A DNA stretch of 64,000 nucleotides from Bythopirellula sp041737835 (GTDB lineage: Bacteria; Planctomycetota; Planctomycetia; Pirellulales; Lacipirellulaceae), in NCBI GenBank assembly GCA_041737835.1, contig JBGSQY010000024.1; one strand, written 5' to 3'. Under the pieces are notes generated by a model, which worked only from the letters and a program-made list of their open reading frames with translations, did no database searches and was not told the DNA's origin. Shown here one piece after another: positions 33,675 through 42,604 of this stretch. Each line of letters begins with the position of its first letter. Position 1 is the stretch's first letter. The translations under genes were made by a program, and so were the position numbers.

Positions 33675-34858
33675 CGGAAATCCTTACATTGGGCAGTACC
33701 CCGCTCGCCAATCGATTGCTCACCGACGAGCAACTCGGCGAACAAGAACCGACCTGGCCTTTAGATTTGGCTTGGTGTCCTAAATGTTCGCTCGTTCAAA
33801 TCACCGAGACGGTGGCACCCGAGATTCTGTTCCGTGATTATGCGTACTTTTCTTCGTTCTCCGACACGATGGTTTCGCATGCGAAGACGATTGCCGAGCG
33901 ACTGATAGGCGAACGCAAGTTAAACAGCGACAGCCTCGTTATGGAAATCGCAAGCAACGACGGCTATCTGTTGCAGTGGTATCACCGATCAGGCGTGCCG
34001 GTCTTGGGAATCGAACCGGCCCGCAACATCGCAGCGGTGGCAATCAAGGAACGGGGCGTTAACACGATTTCCGAATTCTTTGGTTCAGAGATTGCCGCCA
34101 AATTGGCTGCTGAAGGTCAGCGTGCCGACATTATTCACGCCAATAACGTTCTGGCTCATGTGGCCGATCTGAATGGTATTGTCGAAGGTTTTAGCAAGCT
34201 GCTCAAACCGGAAGGCATGGCAGTCGTGGAGTGTCCTTACTTGCACGACATGATCGAAAACGTCGAATTCGATACGATTTATCACGAGCATTTGTGCTAT
34301 TTCTCACTGACTGCGCTAGACAAGCTGTTCAGACGACATGGTCTGACGATTGTCAATGTCGAGAAGTTGGCCATTCATGGCGGTTCGATTCGCATTTTTG
34401 CCACACCCAGCAAGGTAGCAGAGATTCTGCCTGCTGTTTCGCAATTGTTGGCTGAAGAGGCTAAGTGGGTTGAGAGCGAAGAATTTTACCTTGGCTTTGG
34501 CACACGGGTCGCTAGGCTTCGCCGGGAACTCGTGGGTTTGCTAGAGCAATTGAAATCCGACAACAAGCGTATCGCGGTTTATGGCGCTTCCGCAAAAGGA
34601 AGCACGCTGCTCAATTACTTTGGAATTGGCTCCGAGGTGCTGGAATACGTTGTCGATCGTAGCACGGTCAAGCAAGGCCACTACACTCCTGGTACGCATC
34701 TGAAGATATGTCATCCTGAGAAACTAGTTGAAGATCAACCCGACTACTGTTTGTTGTTGACTTGGAATTTTGCAGACGAAATTCTCGAACAACAGCACGA
34801 ATATCGCGCTAACGGTGGGAAATTCATTATTCCGATCCCAGAACTGCGCGTGGCATAG
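33596..34858 (+). CDS. Zinc-binding sugar C-methyltransferase (SAM-dependent)
   Basis: A 420-residue protein of the three-domain NDP-sugar C-methyltransferase type. The N-terminal zinc domain has CKHVCCRSCG (13-22) and a second CPKC pair, the central SAM-binding domain has VMEIASNDGYLLQWY and ANNVLAHVADLN, the catalytic HEHLCYFS segment, and the C-terminal domain has IAVYGASAKGSTLLNYFGI. Relatives (TylC3, EryBIII, TcaB9) add a methyl to C3 of keto-deoxysugars, making branched sugars. It starts 79 bases inside rfbG, so it is translationally coupled. This fits a CDP-3-C-methyl-4-keto-6-deoxy sugar product. Confidence 0.9.
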   Translation: MVHELLSRRSETCKHVCCRSCGQDGLTEILTLGSTPLANRLLTDEQLGEQEPTWPLDLAWCPKCSLVQITETVAPEILFRDYAYFSSFSDTMVSHAKTIAERLIGERKLNSDSLVMEIASNDGYLLQWYHRSGVPVLGIEPARNIAAVAIKERGVNTISEFFGSEIAAKLAAEGQRADIIHANNVLAHVADLNGIVEGFSKLLKPEGMAVVECPYLHDMIENVEFDTIYHEHLCYFSLTALDKLFRRHGLTIVNVEKLAIHGGSIRIFATPSKVAEILPAVSQLLAEEAKWVESEEFYLGFGTRVARLRRELVGLLEQLKSDNKRIAVYGASAKGSTLLNYFGIGSEVLEYVVDRSTVKQGHYTPGTHLKICHPEKLVEDQPDYCLLLTWNFADEILEQQHEYRANGGKFIIPIPELRVA

Positions 34859-34872
34859 CCTAGGAGAGGCGT

Positions 34873-35400
34873 GTGCGATTTCTGCCTACGGAACTCGATG
34901 GCGTAATGCTCTTACAGCCGGAACGTAATGAAGACGAGCGTGGCTATTTCGCACGCTTATGGTGCGAACGTGAGTTTGCGGAACAAGGTTTGAACACGAA
35001 CTTGACGCAAATCAATGTCTCGCACAATCGTGTGCGAGGGACACTGCGAGGGATGCATTTTCAAATCGCCCCGCATGCTGAGATCAAAATCGTTCGCTGT
35101 AACCGCGGAAGCATTTTCGACGTGGTGGTGGACGTGAGGTCCGATTCACCCACGTATTGCCGTTGGCAAGGATTTCAGCTCAATCAGGCGAATGGCGACA
35201 TGCTCTACATTCCCGAGGGGTTTGCTCACGGATTTCTCACCCTGAGCGATGACGTGGAAGTCTACTATCAAATGTCGACAGGCTATTCTGCTGAAAGCGC
35301 GCGAGGACTGCGATGGGATGATCCTGCGCTGGGCATCTACTGGCCGGGCGAAGTCAAAGTGATTTCGCAGCGAGATCAAGATTGGCCGAGGTTAGCATGA
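34873..35400 (+). CDS. dTDP-4-dehydrorhamnose 3,5-epimerase (RfbC-type) family protein
   Basis: A 175-residue cupin epimerase. Conserved residues include RGYFARLW, NVSHNRVRGTLRGMHFQ with the catalytic histidine, KIVRCNRGSIFDVVVDVR, the catalytic aspartate-containing DVRSDSPTY and YIPEGFAHGFLTL with the second histidine and tyrosine nearby. In this context it should epimerise C3 and/or C5 of the CDP-4-keto sugar made by rfbG and the C-methyltransferase, not dTDP-rhamnose. The start is GTG 34873 preceded by AGGAG 7 bases away. The TGA stop overlaps the ATG of the next gene (ATGA). Confidence 0.92.
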   Translation: MRFLPTELDGVMLLQPERNEDERGYFARLWCEREFAEQGLNTNLTQINVSHNRVRGTLRGMHFQIAPHAEIKIVRCNRGSIFDVVVDVRSDSPTYCRWQGFQLNQANGDMLYIPEGFAHGFLTLSDDVEVYYQMSTGYSAESARGLRWDDPALGIYWPGEVKVISQRDQDWPRLA

Positions 35401-36335
35401 AGCGGCTATTAATAACTGGAGCGACAGGGTTTGTTGGCCGCGCTTGCCTGCCGTGGCTTGATCGGCAGAAATGGGAAATTCATACCGTCTCGCGCAACAT
35501 AGATGAACACATTCCGCAGGTTCATTCGCATTGCGCCGACATGAAGGAGCCGCGCGAAATTCGGACGCTGTTGCAAAATGTGAAGCCCACGCACTTGTTG
35601 CATGCTGCTTGGTGTACCAATCCCAAAGATTTTTGGCACTCGCCGGATAACCACGAGTGGCTGGAAGCGAGTCTTGAACTATTTGAAACTTTTGTTGAAT
35701 GCGGCGGATTACGAATTGTTGGGCTCGGTTCGTGTGCGGAATACGATTGGAACCAGGGTATCTGCACAGAGCATGAAACGCCTTGCCGCCCCAGCACGCC
35801 TTACGGTGAAGCAAAACTAGCCGCGGGGCGTTATCTGGATCAATTAAGTCGCCAAGGGATAAGCACGGCCTGGGCACGACTGTTTTTCGTGTATGGCCCG
35901 GGCGCTAGCATCGACCGGATGCCCGGCTCGGTGATCTCGGCCATTGCACGTGGCGAACCGGCACTGTGTTCAACGGGCGAGCAACGACGAGATTTTCTTT
36001 ACATTCAAGATGTTGCCCGCGCGATTGTCGCGATCATCGAGAGTGGAGCGATGGGACCGATCAATGTTTGCTCGGGAACGGCGACCTCGATCGGTTCAAT
36101 GGCCGAACAAACAGCAAGACTTATGGATGGTGAGTCGCTCTTAAGACTCGGGGCGTTGCCTGCCCGTCCCCACGATCCTGCTTTAATAGTGGGGGATAAC
36201 GGTCGCTTGATCCACAAGGTCGGTTGGCGACCACGATTTTCGCTTGCCGAGGGACTGCGAGCGACGATTTCCGCTTGTAGTTCCCATGATGCCAGCACTC
36301 AGGGTGTTGATCTTGCGAAAAGTGGAGCCAGTTGA
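35397..36335 (+). CDS. NAD-dependent sugar epimerase/4-ketoreductase
   Basis: A 312-residue extended SDR. The nucleotide motif is LLITGATGFVGRACLPWL (3-20), with catalytic residues in PSTPYGEAKLAAG (Tyr and Lys), a PGASIDRMPGSVISA substrate loop and DFLYIQDVARAIVAI. The likely last step of the CDP-sugar cassette is reduction of the C4 ketone, giving the finished branched 6-deoxyhexose. The ATGA overlap with the epimerase gene argues for coupled translation and a single pathway. A substrate assignment rests on context only. Confidence 0.88.
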   Translation: MKRLLITGATGFVGRACLPWLDRQKWEIHTVSRNIDEHIPQVHSHCADMKEPREIRTLLQNVKPTHLLHAAWCTNPKDFWHSPDNHEWLEASLELFETFVECGGLRIVGLGSCAEYDWNQGICTEHETPCRPSTPYGEAKLAAGRYLDQLSRQGISTAWARLFFVYGPGASIDRMPGSVISAIARGEPALCSTGEQRRDFLYIQDVARAIVAIIESGAMGPINVCSGTATSIGSMAEQTARLMDGESLLRLGALPARPHDPALIVGDNGRLIHKVGWRPRFSLAEGLRATISACSSHDASTQGVDLAKSGAS

Positions 36336-36397
36336 GATTATCCAATCGCGGATTCGGATAGCCGCGTATTTCCGTCGAGACTTTCAGGGATGAATTT

Positions 36398-37162
36398 ATG
36401 AAATTGACGATCGATACCGTTGCCGGCACGCTGACGGAAATTGATGGCGAACACCGGACGATGAAACTCTATTCACCTGAAGCGTTTAACATTCTTTCGC
36501 GCGAGTGGCTGCGAATTGGTTGGGACCAAAAGTATCCCTACACGTTTTCGTGGCTGGGCCGTCCGATTATTCAGCTCCCTGAAGATATGATTCGAACACA
36601 GGAAGTCATTTACCGTCTGAAGCCCGATGTGATTCTAGAGACAGGCGTGGCTCACGGCGGCTCGTTGATTTTTTATGCTAGCCTTTGCAAAGTTTTGGGC
36701 AAAGGCCGTGTGGTTGGCGTAGATATCGAAATCCGCCCACACAACCGCAAGGCCATCGAGAACCATGAGCTGGCATCGTACATTTCCCTCATTGAGGGAG
36801 ATTCAGCGGGATCAGAAACATTGGACCAAGTGCGGTCGCTCATCAAGCCAGGTGAAAAGGTCTTAGTGATCCTCGACTCCTGCCACACCAAGTCTCACGT
36901 GCGTGCCGAGCTAGAAGCTTATTATCCACTCGTTTCGCTGGGATCCTACATCGTCGCGACCGACGGGATCATGAAATTCGTTCATGACGTACCTCGTGGT
37001 AACCCAACGTGGAAGGACGATCATCCCGAAGCGGCTGCGGTGGAGTTTGCCGAGGAGCATCCCGAGTTTCTGCTGGAGCAACCCGAATGGACCTTTAACG
37101 AGAGTCCATTGTGCGACAACGTGACTCACTGGCCAAGTGCGTGGCTGAAACGAGTTGCGTAA
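36398..37162 (+). CDS. CmcI-family SAM-dependent O-methyltransferase-like protein
   Basis: A 254-residue protein of the CmcI (cephalosporin hydroxylase) family: VILETGVAHGGSLIFYASL (SAM-binding loop), VVGVDIEIRPHNR, LEGDSAGSE-like segment SLIEGDSAGSETLDQV, and LVILDSCHTKSHVRAEL. Despite the name, members in polysaccharide and glycolipid loci methylate sugar hydroxyls; mycobacterial rhamnosyl O-methyltransferase Rv2959c belongs to this family. It is placed directly after the CDP-sugar cassette, so it may methylate the new sugar or a neighbour in the chain. The Shine-Dalgarno AGGGA-type sits before ATG 36398. Confidence 0.88.
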   Translation: MKLTIDTVAGTLTEIDGEHRTMKLYSPEAFNILSREWLRIGWDQKYPYTFSWLGRPIIQLPEDMIRTQEVIYRLKPDVILETGVAHGGSLIFYASLCKVLGKGRVVGVDIEIRPHNRKAIENHELASYISLIEGDSAGSETLDQVRSLIKPGEKVLVILDSCHTKSHVRAELEAYYPLVSLGSYIVATDGIMKFVHDVPRGNPTWKDDHPEAAAVEFAEEHPEFLLEQPEWTFNESPLCDNVTHWPSAWLKRVA

Positions 37163-37175
37163 GCGGAGAGTCATC

Positions 37176-38393
37176 TTGAGCGATCAAAGTTCACCATGCC
37201 CCGTCTGTAAGAACCAGCAAACGGTCAACACGGTTAAGCGTCATCGCTTGCCAGCGATGCAAAATTATGTGTATCGCAGCGAGAAACTTGCGCATGCCGT
37301 GAAGCCGGGGCAATTCGCTTTGACAATTTGTGAGAGCTGCGGTTTCGCATTCAACGGCCAATTCGATCCCGAATTGCTGACGTACGATGAAGGATATGAC
37401 AACAGTGTTCCTTCGACGGCGATGGCCAACTACTACGGAAGCTTGGCAGACTATTTCAACAAAACTTATCTCCACGACGAAGGATTCATCGTCGACGTCG
37501 GTTGCGGCAAAGGGACATTCCTCAAAGCCCTTTGCGATAAATATCCCAATGTCCGTGGCTTAGGAATTGATCCTAGCTACGAAGGGGATCTCATAGAAAA
37601 CCAAGGCCGCTTGCGATTCATTCGCGATTTTTTTGCGGAAGGACAGCTGCAAGAAAAGCCAAGCTTAGTCATTTGCCGCCATGTGCTGGAACACATTCCT
37701 CAGCCGGTCGAGTTTCTTGCAACAATTCTCGAAGCGCTGAGAGCCTTCCCCGATGTACCGGTGTTTGTGGAAGTGCCGGATTTGGGTTGGATTCTCAAAG
37801 AACGAGCCTTTTGGGATTATTGCTACGAGCATTGCAATTATTTTACGCCCACGAGCTTAGCCACGGCTGCGACGTTGGCGGGGATGCGGATCCAGCAGGT
37901 ACGGGCAGCTTTTGGCGACCAATATATGTGGCTCGAAGCACGGACATCTTGCTTAAAAGCTTCGGTCGATACTGGCACGACGGGACAGCGATTAATTTCA
38001 GAAGCGATGCAGTACGTGCGTCAAGAAGATTCGCTCATTGAGAATGCTCGCGAACATCTTTTAGAGCTAAAGCGCGAGAATTATCAGATTGTGCTTTGGG
38101 GAATGGCTACCAAAGGAACTTTGTTCTCTTACTTGGTGGATCCTAAAGCGACGCTGATTGACTATCGAATCGACATCAATCCCAATAAGCAAGGTTGCTA
38201 TACGCCGATTGTTGGTCACCGAATTGATGCACCTGCCGTATTGCAAGCTCAGTCACAAAAACCAACAGTTGTGATTGTAATGAACGAGAATTACTGGCGA
38301 GAAATTCTCTCTTGCTGCGAAGCGCTAGGTGTCGATCCCATCTTGATTAACGCAGCTTGCCAAACTTTGGGCAAACTGGCTGCGGCAAGCTGA
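37176..38393 (+). CDS. Zinc-finger SAM-dependent methyltransferase (second, C-methyltransferase-like)
   Basis: A 405-residue enzyme with the same three-part layout as the one at 33596: N-terminal zinc domain (CPVCKNQQ and CESCGFAFNG), SAM-binding core (IVDVGCGKGTFLKAL; LVICRHVLEHIPQP), the active-site YEHCNYFTP motif (cf. YHEHLCYFS) and a C-terminal Rossmann-like domain (IVLWGMATKGTLFSYLV). I take TTG 37176 as the start because GGAG lies 7 bases upstream; the longer frame begins inside the CmcI gene. Two such enzymes in one locus suggest two methyl branches or different substrates. Confidence 0.86.
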   Translation: MSDQSSPCPVCKNQQTVNTVKRHRLPAMQNYVYRSEKLAHAVKPGQFALTICESCGFAFNGQFDPELLTYDEGYDNSVPSTAMANYYGSLADYFNKTYLHDEGFIVDVGCGKGTFLKALCDKYPNVRGLGIDPSYEGDLIENQGRLRFIRDFFAEGQLQEKPSLVICRHVLEHIPQPVEFLATILEALRAFPDVPVFVEVPDLGWILKERAFWDYCYEHCNYFTPTSLATAATLAGMRIQQVRAAFGDQYMWLEARTSCLKASVDTGTTGQRLISEAMQYVRQEDSLIENAREHLLELKRENYQIVLWGMATKGTLFSYLVDPKATLIDYRIDINPNKQGCYTPIVGHRIDAPAVLQAQSQKPTVVIVMNENYWREILSCCEALGVDPILINAACQTLGKLAAAS

Positions 38394-38493
38394 ATACCTT
38401 GCATTAGGTAACAGGGCAGGCAAGTTGTTTGCCAGTTCTCCAGCGCTTACAATCGATGTGAGTATTTACAACTCCAGAGATATGTAGGCCAAT

Positions 38494-40185
38494 ATGCTTC
38501 GTACCTTATTTGTTTGCGGCTTTTTTTGGGCAAGTTGGACAACCAATTTTCTTACCCCTGAAATATGCGTTGCAGGTGGCGGACCTGAAAACGTTCTGTT
38601 GGTCGTAAATGTCAACAGCGAAGCATCAAAAACCGTGGCAAATTACTACATCGATTTACGTAAGATACCGCCAACTAATGTTTTCTATTTAAATTTTCCC
38701 GCAGGCAGGGTTTCCATTCCCAGCAATATCTTCGAAAAACTAATCCTATTGCCCATTTTTAAGGAGATTGAAAAGCGTAAGTTATCAAAACAGATCGACT
38801 GCGTCGTCTATTCATGCGACTTTCCTTGGCGCGTCGACTTTAAGAAGCAGTTCGCCTCTGAGAATCTGGGGCGTAGTTTTACGCCCATGTGTTCGTTGAC
38901 GAGTGCCACATATCTGTATGCCTTCGTGCAACAACACCGCAAAGAAATGTTCGGGCTCAACGCAAACTTTTATGCGGCACCTTTTGATCCGTTGGTGGTA
39001 GTATCAAGAGCATTTCGAGCTAACTATCGTTGGTCGTTAGGTGGGAAACGCGCTGGACAGGAAGGTCTTCCTTACATGATGTCGGCCATGTTGGGAGTTA
39101 ATACCGTCCCAGGCAACACCGTGGACGAGATTGCGTGGTATTTACAACGCGCCGTGCCCGCTGACGGGAGTGCTCCCGGCGGGACGATTTACTTTGCGGC
39201 AAACAAGACCATCCGCTCAAAAGTACGCGATCAAGACTTCCCGGCAGCTGTGCGGCTTATCCAGCTTGCGGGCGTACGGGCCCAAATCGTTCAGGAATTC
39301 TTTCCACAGAATAGGCCGGACATGGCGGGAGTGACATGTGGTCATAGCAATGTGAATCCCGCGGGTTCGGGAAGCCGTTTTCTTCCCGGGGCATTCTGCG
39401 ACAATTTGACAAGCTCAGGCGGGCAATTCTTGCCAGATAAACGTCAAACAGTAATTAGCGAGTTTCTACGTATCGGCGCGGCAGGTGCTTGCGGCACGGT
39501 GATCGAACCTACGGCCATTCCTCAAAAGTTCCCCAATGCTTCTTTGCACGTGCATTACGTGCACGGTTGTTCGCTCGCAGAATCGTTTTACCAAGCCGTG
39601 GCTAGCCCGTTTCAGCAAATACTGGTTGGCGATCCCCTCTGTCAGCCTTGGGCAAAAATACCAAAGGTTACCGTGACGGGGATTACCGAAGGAGAATTTG
39701 CCAAAGGAGTCGTTGAAATTGTTCCTACGGCAACAGGCACGCAACAGCCTGTGGCTTCATTTCAGTTGTTCGTCGATGGAAATTTGCAGCAACAAATTTT
39801 TCCAGGCGAACGATTCAAGCTGGATACAACGAAAATGGCAGATGGCTATCACGAAGTTCGCGTTGTGGGGACGGACAACACTCCGATAGAAACACAAGGC
39901 CGGTGGATAGGATCACTCAACGTCAAGAATGGACGCGATGCGATTCAATTGTCCTTGGCTTCTGGCACGGAATCGCCAATTTTGAATTTCAGACTTTCGG
40001 CGACGCAGCCGACGCCAACTTCCATCGTGTGGAACGGTGTTGAGGTCGCCAAATTGCCCAGCGGCGAGGGGCCATTCACGATTGAGAAAAGCAAGCTTGG
40101 ATCAGGTACCGTCACACTGATGGCAGTAGCCAAAGGCGAAAATGGCCTGCGTTCACAACCTTTGCGAGTGATGATTGGCGAGTGA
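38494..40185 (+). CDS. TIGR03790 family secreted protein
   Basis: A 563-residue protein with an N-terminal signal peptide (FVCGFFWASWTTNFLTPEICVAG). Residues 30-60 carry the TIGR03790 pattern ENVLLVVNVNSEASKTVANYYIDLRKIPPTNV, with CVVYSCDFPWRV and GATG-like IRSKVRDQDFP loops later, and the C-terminal third includes Ig-like beta sheet (VASFQLFVDGNLQQQIF, PTSIVWNGVEVAKL). The family is uncharacterised and widespread in planctomycetes and acidobacteria. Location between methyltransferases and the WecA-like gene suggests it is a surface product or assembly factor of the polysaccharide locus, though it could be an unrelated passenger. Confidence 0.85.
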   Translation: MLRTLFVCGFFWASWTTNFLTPEICVAGGGPENVLLVVNVNSEASKTVANYYIDLRKIPPTNVFYLNFPAGRVSIPSNIFEKLILLPIFKEIEKRKLSKQIDCVVYSCDFPWRVDFKKQFASENLGRSFTPMCSLTSATYLYAFVQQHRKEMFGLNANFYAAPFDPLVVVSRAFRANYRWSLGGKRAGQEGLPYMMSAMLGVNTVPGNTVDEIAWYLQRAVPADGSAPGGTIYFAANKTIRSKVRDQDFPAAVRLIQLAGVRAQIVQEFFPQNRPDMAGVTCGHSNVNPAGSGSRFLPGAFCDNLTSSGGQFLPDKRQTVISEFLRIGAAGACGTVIEPTAIPQKFPNASLHVHYVHGCSLAESFYQAVASPFQQILVGDPLCQPWAKIPKVTVTGITEGEFAKGVVEIVPTATGTQQPVASFQLFVDGNLQQQIFPGERFKLDTTKMADGYHEVRVVGTDNTPIETQGRWIGSLNVKNGRDAIQLSLASGTESPILNFRLSATQPTPTSIVWNGVEVAKLPSGEGPFTIEKSKLGSGTVTLMAVAKGENGLRSQPLRVMIGE

Positions 40186-40813
40186 TGTTCGAGGATGCTA
40201 TCAAGAGTTAATGATTAGCATCGAAACGGAATCTCTCAAAATGTCTCGACTCTGGATGCGTTGATATTTTGCAGCATTTACCCAACCCGTGTCGAATTTG
40301 TTGACACTTTTTGGGATACCCGCAAAGATAAATTGTAGCGAACCAAGTCGTTTTGCCAGACTTGCTGACCGCCGATAACTGCTTTTCAAACAATGAGTTG
40401 CGTTCTGCAATCGTCGGGGGCCTGAAGCCGAGATTTTGAGAGTTTCTAGCCTCTGGCCCGCCAATTGCTTTGTTTCACGCCACGCCAGCAGGAATGTTGG
40501 AGAATGACGATTCTAGGGGCTGACGGCTTGAAGCGGGTTAGAGCAAGTTCAACGTCAAATCGACGGCTTCTTTTAGCTCCTAGGCACACTCAGGCCTTTA
40601 CGGGTTGGGTGGCGGCTACAGACAATAAGAAATGACGTGAATTCGAGAGAAGGCGTCCTCAATCGTGAGGGCGGATTGTGGGGAACGTTACTTCCTAGCA
40701 AGACTTCCCAGTTCCTTAACAAGCATGCTTACAATGAATTGTGAGTAAATCACAAGCGACTCAGCAGGGATTCTGATGCTGATCAGCGGTAACGCTGAGG
40801 AGTCTTTTACAAC
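40186..40813. other. Long AT-rich gap inside the polysaccharide locus
   Basis: 628 bases without a supported gene. On the minus strand (about 40208-40393) a translated fragment with SGKTTWFATIYL and IRHGLGK loosely resembles the N-terminus of tyrosine recombinases, but neither length nor conserved catalytic residues are present. The last 140 bases should hold the promoter of the WecA-like gene; I cannot pick a convincing -35/-10 pair. Confidence 0.4.
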
Positions 40814-42331
40814 ATGTTTTACCTCTTAGCCGTTTGCTGTATCGCCGCGTTTGTGAGCTACACGATCACAAACTTTGTCGGCATCTTCGCCCCTCAGTGG
40901 GGATTGGTTGATCGTCCCGACGGGCATCACAAAAGTCACAAACGCGAAGTGGCCTTAGGTGGCGGCTTAGCAGTGTTTTTGGCTGCTGCCATCACCTTTG
41001 CTGTCGAATATTTTTCCTCTTCCCGGCTGCAAAAGTTGTTGGGCGAGAATGAATCCTTGTTGGGTGGCTTACTGCTCGCATGTGGTTGGATCGTGTTATT
41101 GGGACTGTGGGACGACCGCTTCGGCATGAAGGGGCGCTATAAATTATTTGGACAATTTATAGCAACCTTAATCGTCATCGCCTCTGGACTGCAGATTCAC
41201 ACGATTGTCGTCTTCGACTACAAGATATCACTGGGATACTTTTCGATACCTTTTACCGTGTTCTGGCTCCTCGGGGCAATTAATTCCTTGAATTTGCTCG
41301 ACGGTATAGATGGGTTGGCCACGACCATCGGTATTATTCTCTGTGCCACGATTTCAATGATTGCGGTCTTTATGTCCCAACCAGCTGTGGCGGTTGTAGC
41401 AGCAGTTTTTGTGGGAAGTCTTCTCGGTTTTCTGCCTTTCAACTTTCCGCCCGCTCGGATGTTTTTAGGTGATGCTGGGAGCATGCTCATCGGCTTAGTG
41501 GTGGGTACCTTGGCGATTGGCGGTTCGATGAAAGGACCGGCCACGGTCGCCATGGCCGCTCCACTAGCTATTTGGGCACTACCAATCTTCGATTCTGTAG
41601 CAGCGATTATTCGCCGCAAACTCTCAGGCCGTAGTATTTACGCCACGGATCGCGGGCATCTGCACCATCGTTTGATGGCGGTCTTCGGCAAGAACACTCG
41701 CGTTCTGGCCGTTGTAGCCGTGTGTTGCGCCATTACCTGTGCCGGGGCAATGATCAGCATTTTCATGAGGAACGATGTTATTGCCTTGCTTACGATCCTT
41801 TCCGTGCTGCTCATTCTGATTCTGACTCAAATGTTTGGTCACATTGAGTTGGTCATGGTGATCAGTCGTTTGAAGGGATTGCTCATGTCCATCTTCCGAG
41901 CCGGTGGTGCGCGGCAGTACGTTTTCCGGTTGCAAGGCTCGAGGGATTGGAACCTCATGTGGCAATCAGTGATCGAGTATGCCGAGAAACTGGATCTCAT
42001 TGAAGTGAAACTCGACGTGAACCTTGCGGCCTTGCAGGAAGGGTTTCATGCCTCGTGGCGTCGGCCGTGCCGTACGGAGAAGTCACAACGCTGGGGTGCG
42101 GAAGTCCCTTTGTTTTCGGGCGAGCACGTCATCGGCCGTTTGACAGTTTGCGGCAACAGGCCCATGGGCATGACTTCTTGCGAAACCATTAATCAGCTGA
42201 TGGAGCTCCTTGAGCCGCTCGAAAATGAGATTGTAGCTCTGGCAGGAAACAATGCCGTTAAAGAATTGCCACAACCTTCGACGCCAGAAATACCCTCTGC
42301 TAAGGTCGCCTCTCAGGTTCCCGTGGCATGA
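40814..42331 (+). CDS. WecA/MraY-like undecaprenyl-phosphate sugar-1-phosphate transferase with C-terminal extension
   Basis: Likely initiates the repeat unit by transferring a HexNAc-1-phosphate to undecaprenyl phosphate at the inner membrane. The first ~350 residues hold about ten membrane helices and the family motifs WDDRFGMKGRYKLFGQ (metal), NLLDGIDGLA (substrate), FLGDAGSM and the HLHHRLM cytoplasmic loop. A further ~150 residues (about 355-505) form a soluble domain not seen in ordinary WecA; the sequence DWNLMWQSVIEYAEKLDLIEVKLDVN and the Cys-containing CGNRPMG have no recognised motif. The extension may bind a partner. Next, 273 bases downstream, is the flippase. Confidence 0.92.
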   Translation: MFYLLAVCCIAAFVSYTITNFVGIFAPQWGLVDRPDGHHKSHKREVALGGGLAVFLAAAITFAVEYFSSSRLQKLLGENESLLGGLLLACGWIVLLGLWDDRFGMKGRYKLFGQFIATLIVIASGLQIHTIVVFDYKISLGYFSIPFTVFWLLGAINSLNLLDGIDGLATTIGIILCATISMIAVFMSQPAVAVVAAVFVGSLLGFLPFNFPPARMFLGDAGSMLIGLVVGTLAIGGSMKGPATVAMAAPLAIWALPIFDSVAAIIRRKLSGRSIYATDRGHLHHRLMAVFGKNTRVLAVVAVCCAITCAGAMISIFMRNDVIALLTILSVLLILILTQMFGHIELVMVISRLKGLLMSIFRAGGARQYVFRLQGSRDWNLMWQSVIEYAEKLDLIEVKLDVNLAALQEGFHASWRRPCRTEKSQRWGAEVPLFSGEHVIGRLTVCGNRPMGMTSCETINQLMELLEPLENEIVALAGNNAVKELPQPSTPEIPSAKVASQVPVA

Positions 42332-42604
42332 GCTTTAGTTAAGCTTACAGGAATAGTTTCGTGGGAGGGATCCTGCCCCCCGGCTAACTCTTGGAAATGT
42401 GAATATCCTTCCTATTTCGAGTCCTCTTTATTGATCTCGTAAGAGAGAAGATATTCTGCCCCACCTCTAGACGTTCCTAATCAAAAAGCGGAAGTAGATC
42501 GCATCGCCCATCGTGCGTAGATGGGGGTATCTTGTGAGAATCCTGGTTTCCTCTATTTAACAGTCATTGCTTCCTTTATCACAATTCTTGAGCAGTAGAT
42601 ATCG

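Noticed and set aside
40201..40464. Minus-strand ORF as an integrase gene
   Set aside because: Too short, no catalytic Arg/His/Tyr residues, and only a vague resemblance at the start.
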